A DNA stretch of 64,000 nt, taken from Sphingobacterium sp. UBA4616 (GTDB lineage: Bacteria > Bacteroidota > Bacteroidia > Sphingobacteriales > Sphingobacteriaceae). Below the pieces are notes generated by a model. It saw nothing but the letters and a program-made list of their open reading frames with translations, did not search any database and had not been told where the DNA came from. The stretch lies in the NCBI GenBank assembly GCA_002386525.1, contig DGIS01000022.1, positions 124,001 to 188,000 on the forward strand, given 5' to 3'. Position numbers and translations under genes: made by a program. Below, one piece after another: positions 7,254 to 17,300 of the stretch; within the stretch, counting starts at the first letter, position 1, and each line of letters begins with the position of its first letter.

Positions 7254-10051
7254 TGCGTTTGTATCTGTATATTTTATTGTCTTTTTTGTCGATATGGCCC
7301 TTGGGCTTCGCTTTTGCACAAACACGTGTGTGGTTTGATCATCCTGCCAAACAATGGGAGGAGGCTTTACCTATTGGCAATGGTCGACTCGGAGCCATGG
7401 TTTATGGGGGAGTCGAGGAGGAAGAATTACAGTTTAATGAGGAAACATTATGGACGGATGGACCACGAAATTATAATAAAAAAGGCGCATCAAAGTATCT
7501 TCAAAACATACGGGAGTTGCTTGATCAAGGGCAACAGAGAGGTGCGGAATCTTTAGCGATGCGGGAATTTATGGGGCTTAAAAGTGAATCAGAAGATCCT
7601 GATGCTTGGCTGGAAAAAATTGGGAAAATTCGCGAGCAAAAGCATGGGCCTTTTGAGTTCGTTTTTGACGATAGTAAATGGCCGCTTATGAGGGCTCCGC
7701 ATTATGAGGGTTGGGAGAATCTAGGACTGGAGGGTTTGGATGGTGCCGTTTGGTTTCGTTATGAATTTCACCTTTCAAAAAATCAGCTGTCAGAGCTATG
7801 GTCGTTGGATTTAAATAAGATCAGGACCATTGATTATACATATATCAATGGTAAGCTCGTCGGTCAGTCGGTGGGAGATGATACCAGAAGACTTTATCAA
7901 ATACCTAAAGGGCTACTGAAAGAAGGGAGAAATAGTATCGCAATTCAGGTGATCAATTTAGAAGGAAAAGGAGGGGTAGCTGGTTATAAGGATACAAAGC
8001 AGTCAATAGGATTAAAAAGTTCCACCGGAAAACTAATCTCGCTTAATGGAGAGTGGAAATACTATATTCAAGATCCAAACAGTCCCAAAATAGGAAATTA
8101 TCAGGCATCTTATCAGCCTTTTGGTACGTTAAATTTGCAATTCGATCACAAAGAGGCAAAGCGCTACAGCCGGATACTCGATATGGATAAAGGTGAAGTT
8201 CGTGTCAATTATGATGCTAATGGAATTCACTATAAAAGAACTTATTTTGCAAGTTATCCCAACAATTTTATCGGCTTAAGATTACAGGCAGATCAGAAGG
8301 GGAAAATCACTTTTAGATTAAGCCTGAATACCAAACATCAGCGTGCCAAACTTGATCACATGATAGACTCCTCCATCGGTATGGAGGTATGGGTCAAAAA
8401 TGGTTCGATGCGAGGAACAGCCTTCGTAAAGCTCAAATTGAAAGGTGGTCGGGTATTTTATGAGGGTAATGATCTTGTTGTTAAACAAGCCGATGAGGTC
8501 CAGATTTATCTAACTGCATCAACCAATTTTAAATCGTATCGAGAACTGAACGATCAGTATGCTACTATCGCATTGGATAGATCCAAAAATTTATGGAAGT
8601 CGGACTTTGATAAATTGTATCAAATCCATCAAAAAGATTACCAGAATTTGTACCATCGCTTTGCAATAGAACTTTACGATAGCAGCCAGCTCGATACTAT
8701 TCCAACAGATAGAAGATTAAGAAGGGCAGTAATGCTGGATGACCCTGGGCTGCTCGCGCTTTATGTGCAATACGCCCGATATCTCCAAATTGCAGCTTCT
8801 CGACCAGGTAGCCAGCCTATGAATCTTCAGGGCATTTGGAATTCATCTTTAGAACCATCATGGGGGAGCAAATATACGACTAACATAAATTTGGAGATGA
8901 ACTATTGGCCGACCGAGGTTTTAAATCTCTCTGAATTGCAGGATCCTTTATTCCAAATGATTCAAGATTTGCATGTGGCGGGTGCAGAAACGGCCAAAGA
9001 ATATTATGCTGCCCGGGGTTGGGTTTTACATCACAATACGGATTTATGGCGGGGTACAGCTCCCATTAATAATTCCAACCATGGTATATGGCCAACAGGT
9101 GGAGCTTGGTTGGTGAGACATCTTTGGGAACATTATCTTTACACACAAGATTTACACTTTTTAAAAGAATATTATCCAATTATTAAGGATGCTACCTTAT
9201 TTTTTAAGGACTTTCTTGTCAAGGACAAAGTAACGGGATGGTTGGTCAGCTCACCTTCAAACTCCCCAGAGAATGGAGGGTTGGTCAAGGGACCTACTAT
9301 GGATCATCAGATTATTCGCTCCTTATTTGATATTTTCAACCAAAGCTCCAAGATACTGGATAGCGATAATCTTTTACGGGATTCGATTAGCAACATGCGG
9401 AATCAGATTGCACCTAACCAAATCGGGCAATATGGACAACTGCAGGAGTGGTTGGTAGATATGGACGATCCGCAGAATAAACATCGACATATATCCCATT
9501 TGTGGGGTTTATTCCCGGGAAATGAAATCAATCTGATTGGTACACCACAGCTGGTTGAAGCTGCAAAGCGCTCGTTGGTGTTACGGGGAGATGAAGGGAC
9601 AGGTTGGAGCTTAGCATGGAAAATTAATTTTTGGGCGAGATTAAAAGACGCTCAGCATGCTTATCACATGGTAAAAATGCTATTGCGGCCGGCGGATAAT
9701 GGAGGTGGTTCTTATCCAAACCTATTTGATGCCCATCCACCGTTTCAGATCGATGGGAATTTCGGTGGGGCATCGGGAATTATAGAAATGTTACTCCAGA
9801 GCCACACGGATGGAATTGAGCTATTACCGGCATTACCGGCGGAAATCGGAACAGGAAAAGTCCAAGGAATCAAAGCGCGAGGAGCATTTCAGATCAATAT
9901 GGAGTGGAAAGACAGTCAGTTGTTAGGGGTTACCGTTGAATCACTTTCAGGAGAAGACCTCCATTTACGTTATCAGAACCATGAAGTAAAGATTCAAACA
10001 AAGAAGGGCAAATCTTATGCCTTTAGTAGGGAATTGATTTTAAAGAAATAA
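7253..10051 (+). CDS. GH95 alpha-L-fucosidase/alpha-L-galactosidase with inserted jelly-roll domain
   Basis: A 932-residue secreted inverting glycosidase; the signal peptide ends near GFAFAQ (residue 23). GH95 hallmarks are EALPIGNGRLGAMVYGG at the N terminus, LQGIWNSS with the asparagines of TTNINLEMNYW that position water, the acid in SPSNSPENG, and DGNFGGASGIIEMLL near the C terminus. Unusually, about 170 residues (roughly 113-283) interrupt the N-terminal beta domain. They read as the GH2-like jelly roll known from sialate-O-acetylesterase-type proteins: GAVWFRYEF, then TYINGKLVG, then GRNSIAIQV. The family removes L-fucose or L-galactose, both present in rhamnogalacturonan II side chain A. 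It overlaps both neighbours by 1 bp. Confidence 0.88.
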   Translation: MRLYLYILLSFLSIWPLGFAFAQTRVWFDHPAKQWEEALPIGNGRLGAMVYGGVEEEELQFNEETLWTDGPRNYNKKGASKYLQNIRELLDQGQQRGAESLAMREFMGLKSESEDPDAWLEKIGKIREQKHGPFEFVFDDSKWPLMRAPHYEGWENLGLEGLDGAVWFRYEFHLSKNQLSELWSLDLNKIRTIDYTYINGKLVGQSVGDDTRRLYQIPKGLLKEGRNSIAIQVINLEGKGGVAGYKDTKQSIGLKSSTGKLISLNGEWKYYIQDPNSPKIGNYQASYQPFGTLNLQFDHKEAKRYSRILDMDKGEVRVNYDANGIHYKRTYFASYPNNFIGLRLQADQKGKITFRLSLNTKHQRAKLDHMIDSSIGMEVWVKNGSMRGTAFVKLKLKGGRVFYEGNDLVVKQADEVQIYLTASTNFKSYRELNDQYATIALDRSKNLWKSDFDKLYQIHQKDYQNLYHRFAIELYDSSQLDTIPTDRRLRRAVMLDDPGLLALYVQYARYLQIAASRPGSQPMNLQGIWNSSLEPSWGSKYTTNINLEMNYWPTEVLNLSELQDPLFQMIQDLHVAGAETAKEYYAARGWVLHHNTDLWRGTAPINNSNHGIWPTGGAWLVRHLWEHYLYTQDLHFLKEYYPIIKDATLFFKDFLVKDKVTGWLVSSPSNSPENGGLVKGPTMDHQIIRSLFDIFNQSSKILDSDNLLRDSISNMRNQIAPNQIGQYGQLQEWLVDMDDPQNKHRHISHLWGLFPGNEINLIGTPQLVEAAKRSLVLRGDEGTGWSLAWKINFWARLKDAQHAYHMVKMLLRPADNGGGSYPNLFDAHPPFQIDGNFGGASGIIEMLLQSHTDGIELLPALPAEIGTGKVQGIKARGAFQINMEWKDSQLLGVTVESLSGEDLHLRYQNHEVKIQTKKGKSYAFSRELILKK

Positions 10052-13000
10052 TGAAGACCACGTTGATGTTGATAAGAAGACTCTTTTGCTGTATATGTAT
10101 CTTAGTGTTTGGGCTATTTTCTTTTGGTCAGAACGTTCGTAAAATAGTAACATTGGATGCTGACTGGATGACGATAATGGATCAAAAAGATTCCGCGAGA
10201 TATAATGGATTTCACCAGGCTTCTTTTAAGACAGACGATAACTGGCGGAAAGTCGATGTTCCTCATAATTGGGAGAGCTACGAAGGTTATCGTAGATTGT
10301 TACATGGCAATTTACATGGTTACTCCTGGTATCGGAAAAATTTCTCGCTCAAACAGCAAAGAAAAAAGAATAGGTTCTATTTATTTTTTGAGGGAGTAGG
10401 TTCCTATGCTACAGTTTGGTTAAATGGTTTGCGCGTAGGATATCACGCAGGGGGAAGAACCACATTTACATTGGATGTTACTGATGCAATTAAATTGGAC
10501 GGGAGTCCTAATTTGTTAGCTGTTCGGGCAGACCATCCAGCTCATATCATGGATCTTCCTTGGGTGGATGGCGGCTGTTCTACTGAGCGTGGATTTTCAG
10601 AAGGATCACAGCCTATGGGCGTTTTTAGACCTGTGAGTTTATTAATTAAAAATGAAGTAGCTATTACTCCTTTTGGCGAGCATTACTGGAACGATGAGAC
10701 TGCCGATCCTCGAAAAGCGATCGTACATCAAGTTGTAGAAGTGAGCAATAAAAGCCAGAGAAATAAAGATGTGGAGATTGTAACCGAAGTGTTGGATCAG
10801 AAAGGGATATCAATTCTTCAATCTACATCGAAAGATCAGATAAAAGTAAACACAACAAAGGAAATTCGGCTGAAAGATCTGGTTTTGGCCAATCCGCAAT
10901 TATGGTCTGTGGATTCACCCTACCTATATCGCATAAAAATGCAGATCAAAATTGGTGGACAGATTACAGATGAGGTTGAAACACATTATGGAGTTAGGTC
11001 TGTTCGTTGGTCAAAAGGTTTAAAGCCCTCTGGCGACCCACGTCTCTTGGTTAATGGAAAGCCTATATTTATTAATGGCATTGCGGAGTATGAACATAAA
11101 TTGGGGCAATCACATGCCTTTGATAAAGAGGAGATTGATGCCCGGATTAGACAAATTAGAACGCTCGGATTCAATTCATTTCGTGATGCACATCAACCCC
11201 ATAACCTGCGCTATCAACACGCATGGGATCGTCATGGCATTTTATTGTGGACACAGCTTGCCGCCCATATTTGGTTTGACACACCAGCATTTCGAGAAAA
11301 TTTCAAAAAATTGTTAACAGAATGGGTACGAGAACGTAGAAATAGCCCTTCAGTAATTTTGTGGGGCCTTGAAAATGAGAGTACACTACCCGAAGATTTT
11401 GCACGGGAATGTACAGCACTAATTCGGAAATTAGATCCTACGGCGTCTATACAACGACTGGTGACTACATGTAATGGTGGTAGTGGTACCGATTGGGATG
11501 TTCCGCAAAATTGGACAGGCACTTACGGGGGAAATCAAAATACCTATGGAGAGGATCTTAAAAAGCAGCAGCTTGTAGGAGAGTACGGCGCTTGGAGGAG
11601 CTTGGGCTTACATGCCGAACCACCCTATCTTCCTAACGAGAGTAACTACAACGAAGAGCGCTTTGTCGATATACTACAAACAAAAGTTCGTTTAGCAGAT
11701 TCTGTTAAAACCAAAGCGATTGGTCATTATTTATGGCTTTGGAACTCACATGATAATCCGGGGCGTATTCAGGGGGGAGAAGGAAATCGTGATATTGACA
11801 GGATTGGCCCGGTTAATTATAAAGGTTTATTAACCCCCTGGGGAGAGCCTACGGATGCTTATTACATGTATCTGTCGCATTATGGTAAAAAGAAGCATCC
11901 AATGGTTTATATCGCAATGCATTCCTGGCCAAATCGGTGGTTGGCCCCTGGAGTGAAAGACAACATTCGTATTTTTTCGAATTGTGAGGAAGTCGAACTT
12001 TTCAATGACTTAGGATTCCTGTCACTTGGAAAAAAGCAACATCCTGGTTTTGGAAAGCATATTGAATTTAATGGTGTTGAGGTGAGGTATAATATATTGT
12101 ACGCCGAGGGACGAATAGGGGGAAAGATCGTTAGCCGTGACACCATTATACTACATAACTTTCCCGAAAGTCCACATTTTCGAGACTTTTCCTTAGGCTC
12201 ATCCAAGATTCTAAAACCAGATCTTCGATATCATTATCTCTACCGTGTTAATTGCGGTGGCGATAATTATACAGATGAATACGGGGCAGAGTGGAAAGCT
12301 GACCAACCGTATCGGTCGAAATTGGGCTGGGGCAGTAAATCTTGGGCGGATAGTTTTGAAGGGATGAACACTTATTTTGCCAGTCAACGCGTTATTTTTG
12401 ATCCAATTAAAGGAACTAAAGACTGGCCTCTTTTTCAGAGCTTCCGATATGGGCTTGAGAAGTTGGGCTATCAATTTGACGTACCTAATGGAGAATATTT
12501 AGTTGAATTATATTTCGCCGAACCTTGGCATGGTAAGTTTTCGTCAGGCAATGGCGATCGAGTTTTCGATATTGCTATCAATGGCCAACTTGTTGAGCAT
12601 AAGTTTGATATTTATAAAAATGGGGGATTCCAGCGCGTAGTCAGAAAAAACTATACTGTTAGGGTTGCTGACGGAAAGATTGTTATCAATTTCCCGCGCG
12701 TTTATGCTGGACAAGCAGTAATGCACGCCGTTGCCATTGCCTCAAAGAAGGGTGTTGCCATAGTTTCAGAATCAAGCGGTCAAGATCATTATAATCTAGA
12801 TTTAACGCGGCAGAATATAAAACTCCATAGTTGGCTGGATATAGGCAGTGTATTGAAAAAGGATGGCTCTAGCGTAACATCGTTTTTTTCCTTGCCACCA
12901 TCCTTGTTTGGCTCAGATTATTTTGAGCTTGATAGCAATAGCACCTATCATCTACGTTTTAAAGAACCTACCACTGCTTTCTATCTACGAAATGAGAAAC

Positions 13001-13560
13001 CGGACAATTTTGAAGAGACCAAAGACAGTGTACAATTGAATACGGGAAAATATTTTGCCGTATTCCGTAGGGTGCTAAAGGTAGGCGAGGAAATTTTGCT
13101 GAAAACTGAGCGCGGCGGAGATATTGTGGTCTTTCAGCAGCAAAGTGGGCTTCTTCCAGTGTATGACTTGAAGGAGGTCAAAAACTATAAAGCCTATCAA
13201 ACCCTTTGGCGGGAAGGTGTTTCCGAAATTGAGTTTGCCGGACAAAGACGTTTAGTATTTAATGCTAGTGAGAGTTATATCGCTTGGGAGTTTCAGGTCG
13301 GTGCAGCGGATGTGTATTCATTATTGGTGAAGTATCATAATCCATTTAAGGAAGTTCGTCGTGCTTACTATGAAATTTTAGACAAAAATAGGCATGTGCT
13401 GGTGCCCAAAACTCTCGTATCATTGGAACCTACGCGTTCCGGAAAATGGAATTATATCAATACTGATACAAAGACAATGATCAATGCTGGGACCTATTTT
13501 ATTAAGCTGTATAGTCTTGATTCTAAAGGTGTTGTTGTGGATAATCTAGAGGTCAAATAG
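10051..13560 (+). CDS. GH2 glycosidase with malectin domain
   Basis: A 1169-residue secreted enzyme with a signal peptide ending near FSFGQ (residue 26). Residues about 30-220 form the GH2 sugar-binding jelly roll (VPHNWESYEGY, then VWLNGLRVGYH), followed by the immunoglobulin-like domain and the TIM barrel. The acid/base is E443 in WGLENES and the nucleophile is E511 in VGEYGAW. Residues about 728-897 are a malectin domain (YRVNCGGDNYTDEYG and later MHAVAIASKK), a carbohydrate-binding module, followed by further beta domains. GH2 in pectin loci usually means beta-galactosidase, beta-glucuronidase or alpha-L-arabinopyranosidase; the substrate is not readable here. It ends the first gene block, 165 bp before DUF3826. 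Confidence 0.88.
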   Translation: MKTTLMLIRRLFCCICILVFGLFSFGQNVRKIVTLDADWMTIMDQKDSARYNGFHQASFKTDDNWRKVDVPHNWESYEGYRRLLHGNLHGYSWYRKNFSLKQQRKKNRFYLFFEGVGSYATVWLNGLRVGYHAGGRTTFTLDVTDAIKLDGSPNLLAVRADHPAHIMDLPWVDGGCSTERGFSEGSQPMGVFRPVSLLIKNEVAITPFGEHYWNDETADPRKAIVHQVVEVSNKSQRNKDVEIVTEVLDQKGISILQSTSKDQIKVNTTKEIRLKDLVLANPQLWSVDSPYLYRIKMQIKIGGQITDEVETHYGVRSVRWSKGLKPSGDPRLLVNGKPIFINGIAEYEHKLGQSHAFDKEEIDARIRQIRTLGFNSFRDAHQPHNLRYQHAWDRHGILLWTQLAAHIWFDTPAFRENFKKLLTEWVRERRNSPSVILWGLENESTLPEDFARECTALIRKLDPTASIQRLVTTCNGGSGTDWDVPQNWTGTYGGNQNTYGEDLKKQQLVGEYGAWRSLGLHAEPPYLPNESNYNEERFVDILQTKVRLADSVKTKAIGHYLWLWNSHDNPGRIQGGEGNRDIDRIGPVNYKGLLTPWGEPTDAYYMYLSHYGKKKHPMVYIAMHSWPNRWLAPGVKDNIRIFSNCEEVELFNDLGFLSLGKKQHPGFGKHIEFNGVEVRYNILYAEGRIGGKIVSRDTIILHNFPESPHFRDFSLGSSKILKPDLRYHYLYRVNCGGDNYTDEYGAEWKADQPYRSKLGWGSKSWADSFEGMNTYFASQRVIFDPIKGTKDWPLFQSFRYGLEKLGYQFDVPNGEYLVELYFAEPWHGKFSSGNGDRVFDIAINGQLVEHKFDIYKNGGFQRVVRKNYTVRVADGKIVINFPRVYAGQAVMHAVAIASKKGVAIVSESSGQDHYNLDLTRQNIKLHSWLDIGSVLKKDGSSVTSFFSLPPSLFGSDYFELDSNSTYHLRFKEPTTAFYLRNEKPDNFEETKDSVQLNTGKYFAVFRRVLKVGEEILLKTERGGDIVVFQQQSGLLPVYDLKEVKNYKAYQTLWREGVSEIEFAGQRRLVFNASESYIAWEFQVGAADVYSLLVKYHNPFKEVRRAYYEILDKNRHVLVPKTLVSLEPTRSGKWNYINTDTKTMINAGTYFIKLYSLDSKGVVVDNLEVK

Positions 13561-13568
13561 CAAGTGGG

Positions 13569-13581
13569 TCAGGATAGTACA
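13569..13581 (+). repeat. 13-bp motif TCAGGATAGTACA, copy 2
   Basis: An identical copy of the motif at 4035-4047. It lies 9 bp after the GH2 stop codon and about 145 bp before the DUF3826/SusC genes. The flank also shares AAGTGGGT with the first gap (13562-13569 here and near 4066 there). This fits a common cis element of a coordinately controlled locus, but no dyad symmetry is present. Confidence 0.35.
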
Positions 13582-13725
13582 TGACGGTTGCCGATGAAAT
13601 TTTCAGTTATATTGAGCACTTGAAATTTTGTGTCGTTTTGACGTTTATTTTGAGCAATTATAATGGAAATAAAGTTAAGGGGCTTTATTTAATATTTAAT
13701 AACCAAAAAAGGGATAAACCATTTC

Positions 13726-14349
13726 ATGCCTATGAAACGTTTTACATTATTCACAATTTTATTTTTAAGCGTGTCTATGACATTTAGTCAAACAGAGGAC
13801 GCCTATTGGAAAACTATTACAGATCGGTCTGCAAAAATTGTAGCTAAACTAGCGCTAGCAGATCAAGCCAAGCAAGAGAGAGCGGTTCACATTATTCGTG
13901 ATCAATATTATCTTTTGAATGCCTGTTATTCGCTTCGCGATTTGAAAATTAAGGAGAATACGGATAAGAGTCTAAAAGAACAGATCGCACAGGAGACGCT
14001 TCAGGAAACTTCCAATTTAAATCAAGCTTTCGTAATCCGGTTAAAACAAGTTTTAACACCGGCAGAAGTTGAAGCAGTTAAAAACGGCATGACCTATCAT
14101 GTTTATCCGAACACCGTGAAGGCCTATCAAGATATGATTCCAAGTCTTTCAAAAGATGAAGTACATATGATTGACAGTTTACTTTATGAAGCTCGAGATT
14201 TTGCCATGCAGGCCGAATCTTCGGAAAAAAAACACGCCTGGTTCGGTAAATACAAAGGCAAAATCAATAACTATTTAGCGTCTCACGGCTATAATTTAAA
14301 AGAGGAAGGTGACAAGTGGGCCGCGAGACTCAAAAAAACAAACCAATAA
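13726..14349 (+). CDS. DUF3826 secreted protein
   Basis: A 207-residue protein of the DUF3826 family, which has no known function. MKRFTLFTILFLSVSMTFSQ is a signal peptide that starts at the second ATG (13732), so that start is as likely as 13726. The mature part is almost all helical and charged, with EDAYWKTITDRSAKIVAKL at its N terminus and repeated (R/K)-rich helices. No catalytic motif is visible. DUF3826 genes recur in Bacteroidota pectin and rhamnogalacturonan loci, often beside SusCD, as here where SusC follows after 15 bp. Its export and co-transcription suggest a periplasmic accessory role, which is inference. Confidence 0.8.
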   Translation: MPMKRFTLFTILFLSVSMTFSQTEDAYWKTITDRSAKIVAKLALADQAKQERAVHIIRDQYYLLNACYSLRDLKIKENTDKSLKEQIAQETLQETSNLNQAFVIRLKQVLTPAEVEAVKNGMTYHVYPNTVKAYQDMIPSLSKDEVHMIDSLLYEARDFAMQAESSEKKHAWFGKYKGKINNYLASHGYNLKEEGDKWAARLKKTNQ

Positions 14350-14364
14350 ACAAGGACCTAAATT

Positions 14365-17300
14365 ATGAATTACTTTATATTCCCAAGGAAATCTTCTATT
14401 CGGTTGGCAAAGCTGCTCGCCATTGGGATAATGACAGGTGGGGCCATTCCATGCTTCTCTTATGGTGCGAATCCAAGTGAACTCAATCTGCTTTTTTTTA
14501 AAAATATAACAGGAAAGGTGGTTGATCAAAATGGAAAACCTTTGGCGGGAGTAACGATATCCATCAAAGGATCTAAAACTGCGACTTCAACAGACGAGGG
14601 AGGTACTTTTAGGCTGAACTTGCCCGTTGGGAATGAGATTTTGGTGCTCAATTTTGTTGGCTATAAAAGATTGGAAATACCAGTTGGCAACCAAAGTGTG
14701 TTAAATATACGCATGGAAGCTGAAAGTCAGGAGCTCGATGAGGTTGTTACGGTTGGTTATACCACACAGAAAAAAGCACATTTGACAGGGTCGGTTGTGG
14801 CGATCAAAGCGGAAGAGATAGAAGATTTACCTACGACGAATATTGGTGCTGCGTTAGCGGGTCGTGTTACTGGACTAAGTGTAAGTGGAGGCAATACTCG
14901 ACCTGGCACGAAAGCGTCTTTAACTATACGAAAACCTATGGGGCCAAGTAAAGATGGAGGAACAACAGATCCTCTATACGTTATTGATGGTATGGTTCAG
15001 GTAGATGGACAGAATCAACCTGATGCAACATTGTTCGGCAATTTAGATCCTTCTGAAATTGAGAGTATATCTTTTTTGAAAGATGGGGCAGCTGCAGTTT
15101 ATGGTGTTAGAGGGGCAAATGGTGTTGTTTTGGTTACGACGAAAAGAGGAAAAGTAGGCACGCCAAAGATTAGCTATAACGGTTCATATGCCATTAACGA
15201 TGAAGCTTATCGAACAAAAATGATGGATGCTTACCAATATGGTATGTATTTCAATATCATGAACGGGCCGAATGGAAGCAATAGTGACGCGACAAAGCCG
15301 GGCTTTGATAAATGGTTTTTTTCACAGGATGAGCTGGATTACTTTAAAAATCATTCCTACAACTGGCTGGATGATGCATGGAAATCGAGTTATTTGACCC
15401 GACATTCTTTGAATGTTTCGGGGGGAACTGATAAAGCAACCTATTTTGCGAATGTTGCATACAGCAAACAAGACGGAAATTTGGGCACGCTCGACTATGA
15501 TCGTTGGAACTTTAGGGCAGGTAGCGATATTCAAGTAGCAAGTAACTTCAAAGTAGGGATACAAGTGTCTGGAAATACCGGAAACTTGCAGAAAACTTTT
15601 AACAAAATAGGCGGTGAGAATGATGACAACGATTATCGTAACTTATTGTTGGCCTCTCCTTATGTGCCGTCGTATGTTAATGGTTTGCCCGTTCGATTAC
15701 CCGGGACATCAGGAGATCTATCAGCCTATCACTATTTTGAATTGCAAAAACTTGGTAATCTGGCAACGTCAGACACCCGGCAATTCAGTATCAACTTAAA
15801 TGGGGAATATCGAGCACCATGGCTTGATGGATTGATCTTACGCGGATCTTACAATCGAAATTTAAAAAATGATAGAGGTACACAAATAGGTACAAAATAT
15901 CAGACGTATACCTTTACAAGAGCAGGCGACAATGGACATATCTATGATCTTGCTACAGATCCTAAAGCAGTTACTTTTAGTAATGGTAACAGAGTCTATT
16001 TTTCGAATGCGGCAGGTAGCAACTATCAGGTAAATTTTACCGCTACTTATGATAAACAATGGAAAAAGCATAATTTCTCTGGGTTATTTTCTGTTGAGAA
16101 AGCGGAGGCTAATAGTTCACAAGAAGATGTTTGGAAAGACGATCCTTTGGCAACAACGAATGGCCAATTTAACACCGCTTTTGGAGCGGTGAGCGGGCGT
16201 ACGGCCGCTTATGAATCAGGAACACTTGGTTATGTGGGACGTTTGAACTATCGTTATGGTAATAAATATCTTGGAGAGATTTTGTTTCGTTCGGATGCGT
16301 CAACAAAATTTGCTCCGGAGAATTACTGGGGAAATTTTTACAATGTTTCTGCAGGTTGGGTGATCAGTGAAGAAAGCTTTTTCCATTCGAATGCGATTAA
16401 TTATTTGAAGTTACGCTTGTCTCATGGTAAGCTCGGTAATGACCAGACTGCTGCCTGGGGATGGTTACAACGTTACACATATCAGCAGGGAAAAGGTGGT
16501 GTCTTTGGTGAAAATAATAACTCCATTGATGCGAGTACTGGCTTAAAAATGGAAAAATCCCCGAATAGAAATGCGACTTGGGCCAATGAATATAAAAATA
16601 ATATTGGAATTGATGCGCGGTTTCTAGATAGTCGATTATCCGCAACAATCGATGGCTACTACAACAAAGGTTATGATCTTCTGGTAATAAGAACAGGGAA
16701 TATTCCTGTTTCAGTTGGGGGATCTGTAGCGGCGGAAAATTATGGCCGTAAAAATACCTTTGGCTATGAGTTTGAATTAGGTTGGCAAGATAAGGTTAAT
16801 GAGGTTAACTATGGTATCAGCACACGTTTTTCTTGGTCTAATGATAAGGTTATCTTGGGAGATTTTAATGATATAGATATTCTATACCCTTGGAAAGCAC
16901 GTCCGAATGGGCCATCTGACAACGGTGCTTGGGGATACGATTATTTAGGAATGTTTAAAACGCAGCAAGATATTGACAACTACGTAAGTCAATATAATAT
17001 TAAACAAGTATTTGAAGAGACTGCTGATAAGCTAAGACCAGGTATGCTTTATTACCGCGATGTCCGTGGGGCACTCCAGGCGGATGGTACATTTGCGGGA
17101 CCAGATGGAATCATTAACGAAAATGACCAAATACAATTAGCAAAAAATAATACAAACCATTACGCATTAGGGATGACTTTTAAAGCGGGTTATAAAGGCT
17201 TTAGCGCTGAGGCGGTATTGACTGGAACTTTTGGTGGATATGCTGAAATTACTGAACGGAATAAACTGAATAACGATATTTCGCGTGTTTATACCAATCT

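Noticed and set aside
13581..13787. 68-codon plus-strand frame before DUF3826
   Set aside because: It runs into the start of the DUF3826 gene in another frame and lacks a signal, motif or plausible start region; it reads like intergenic AT-rich DNA.
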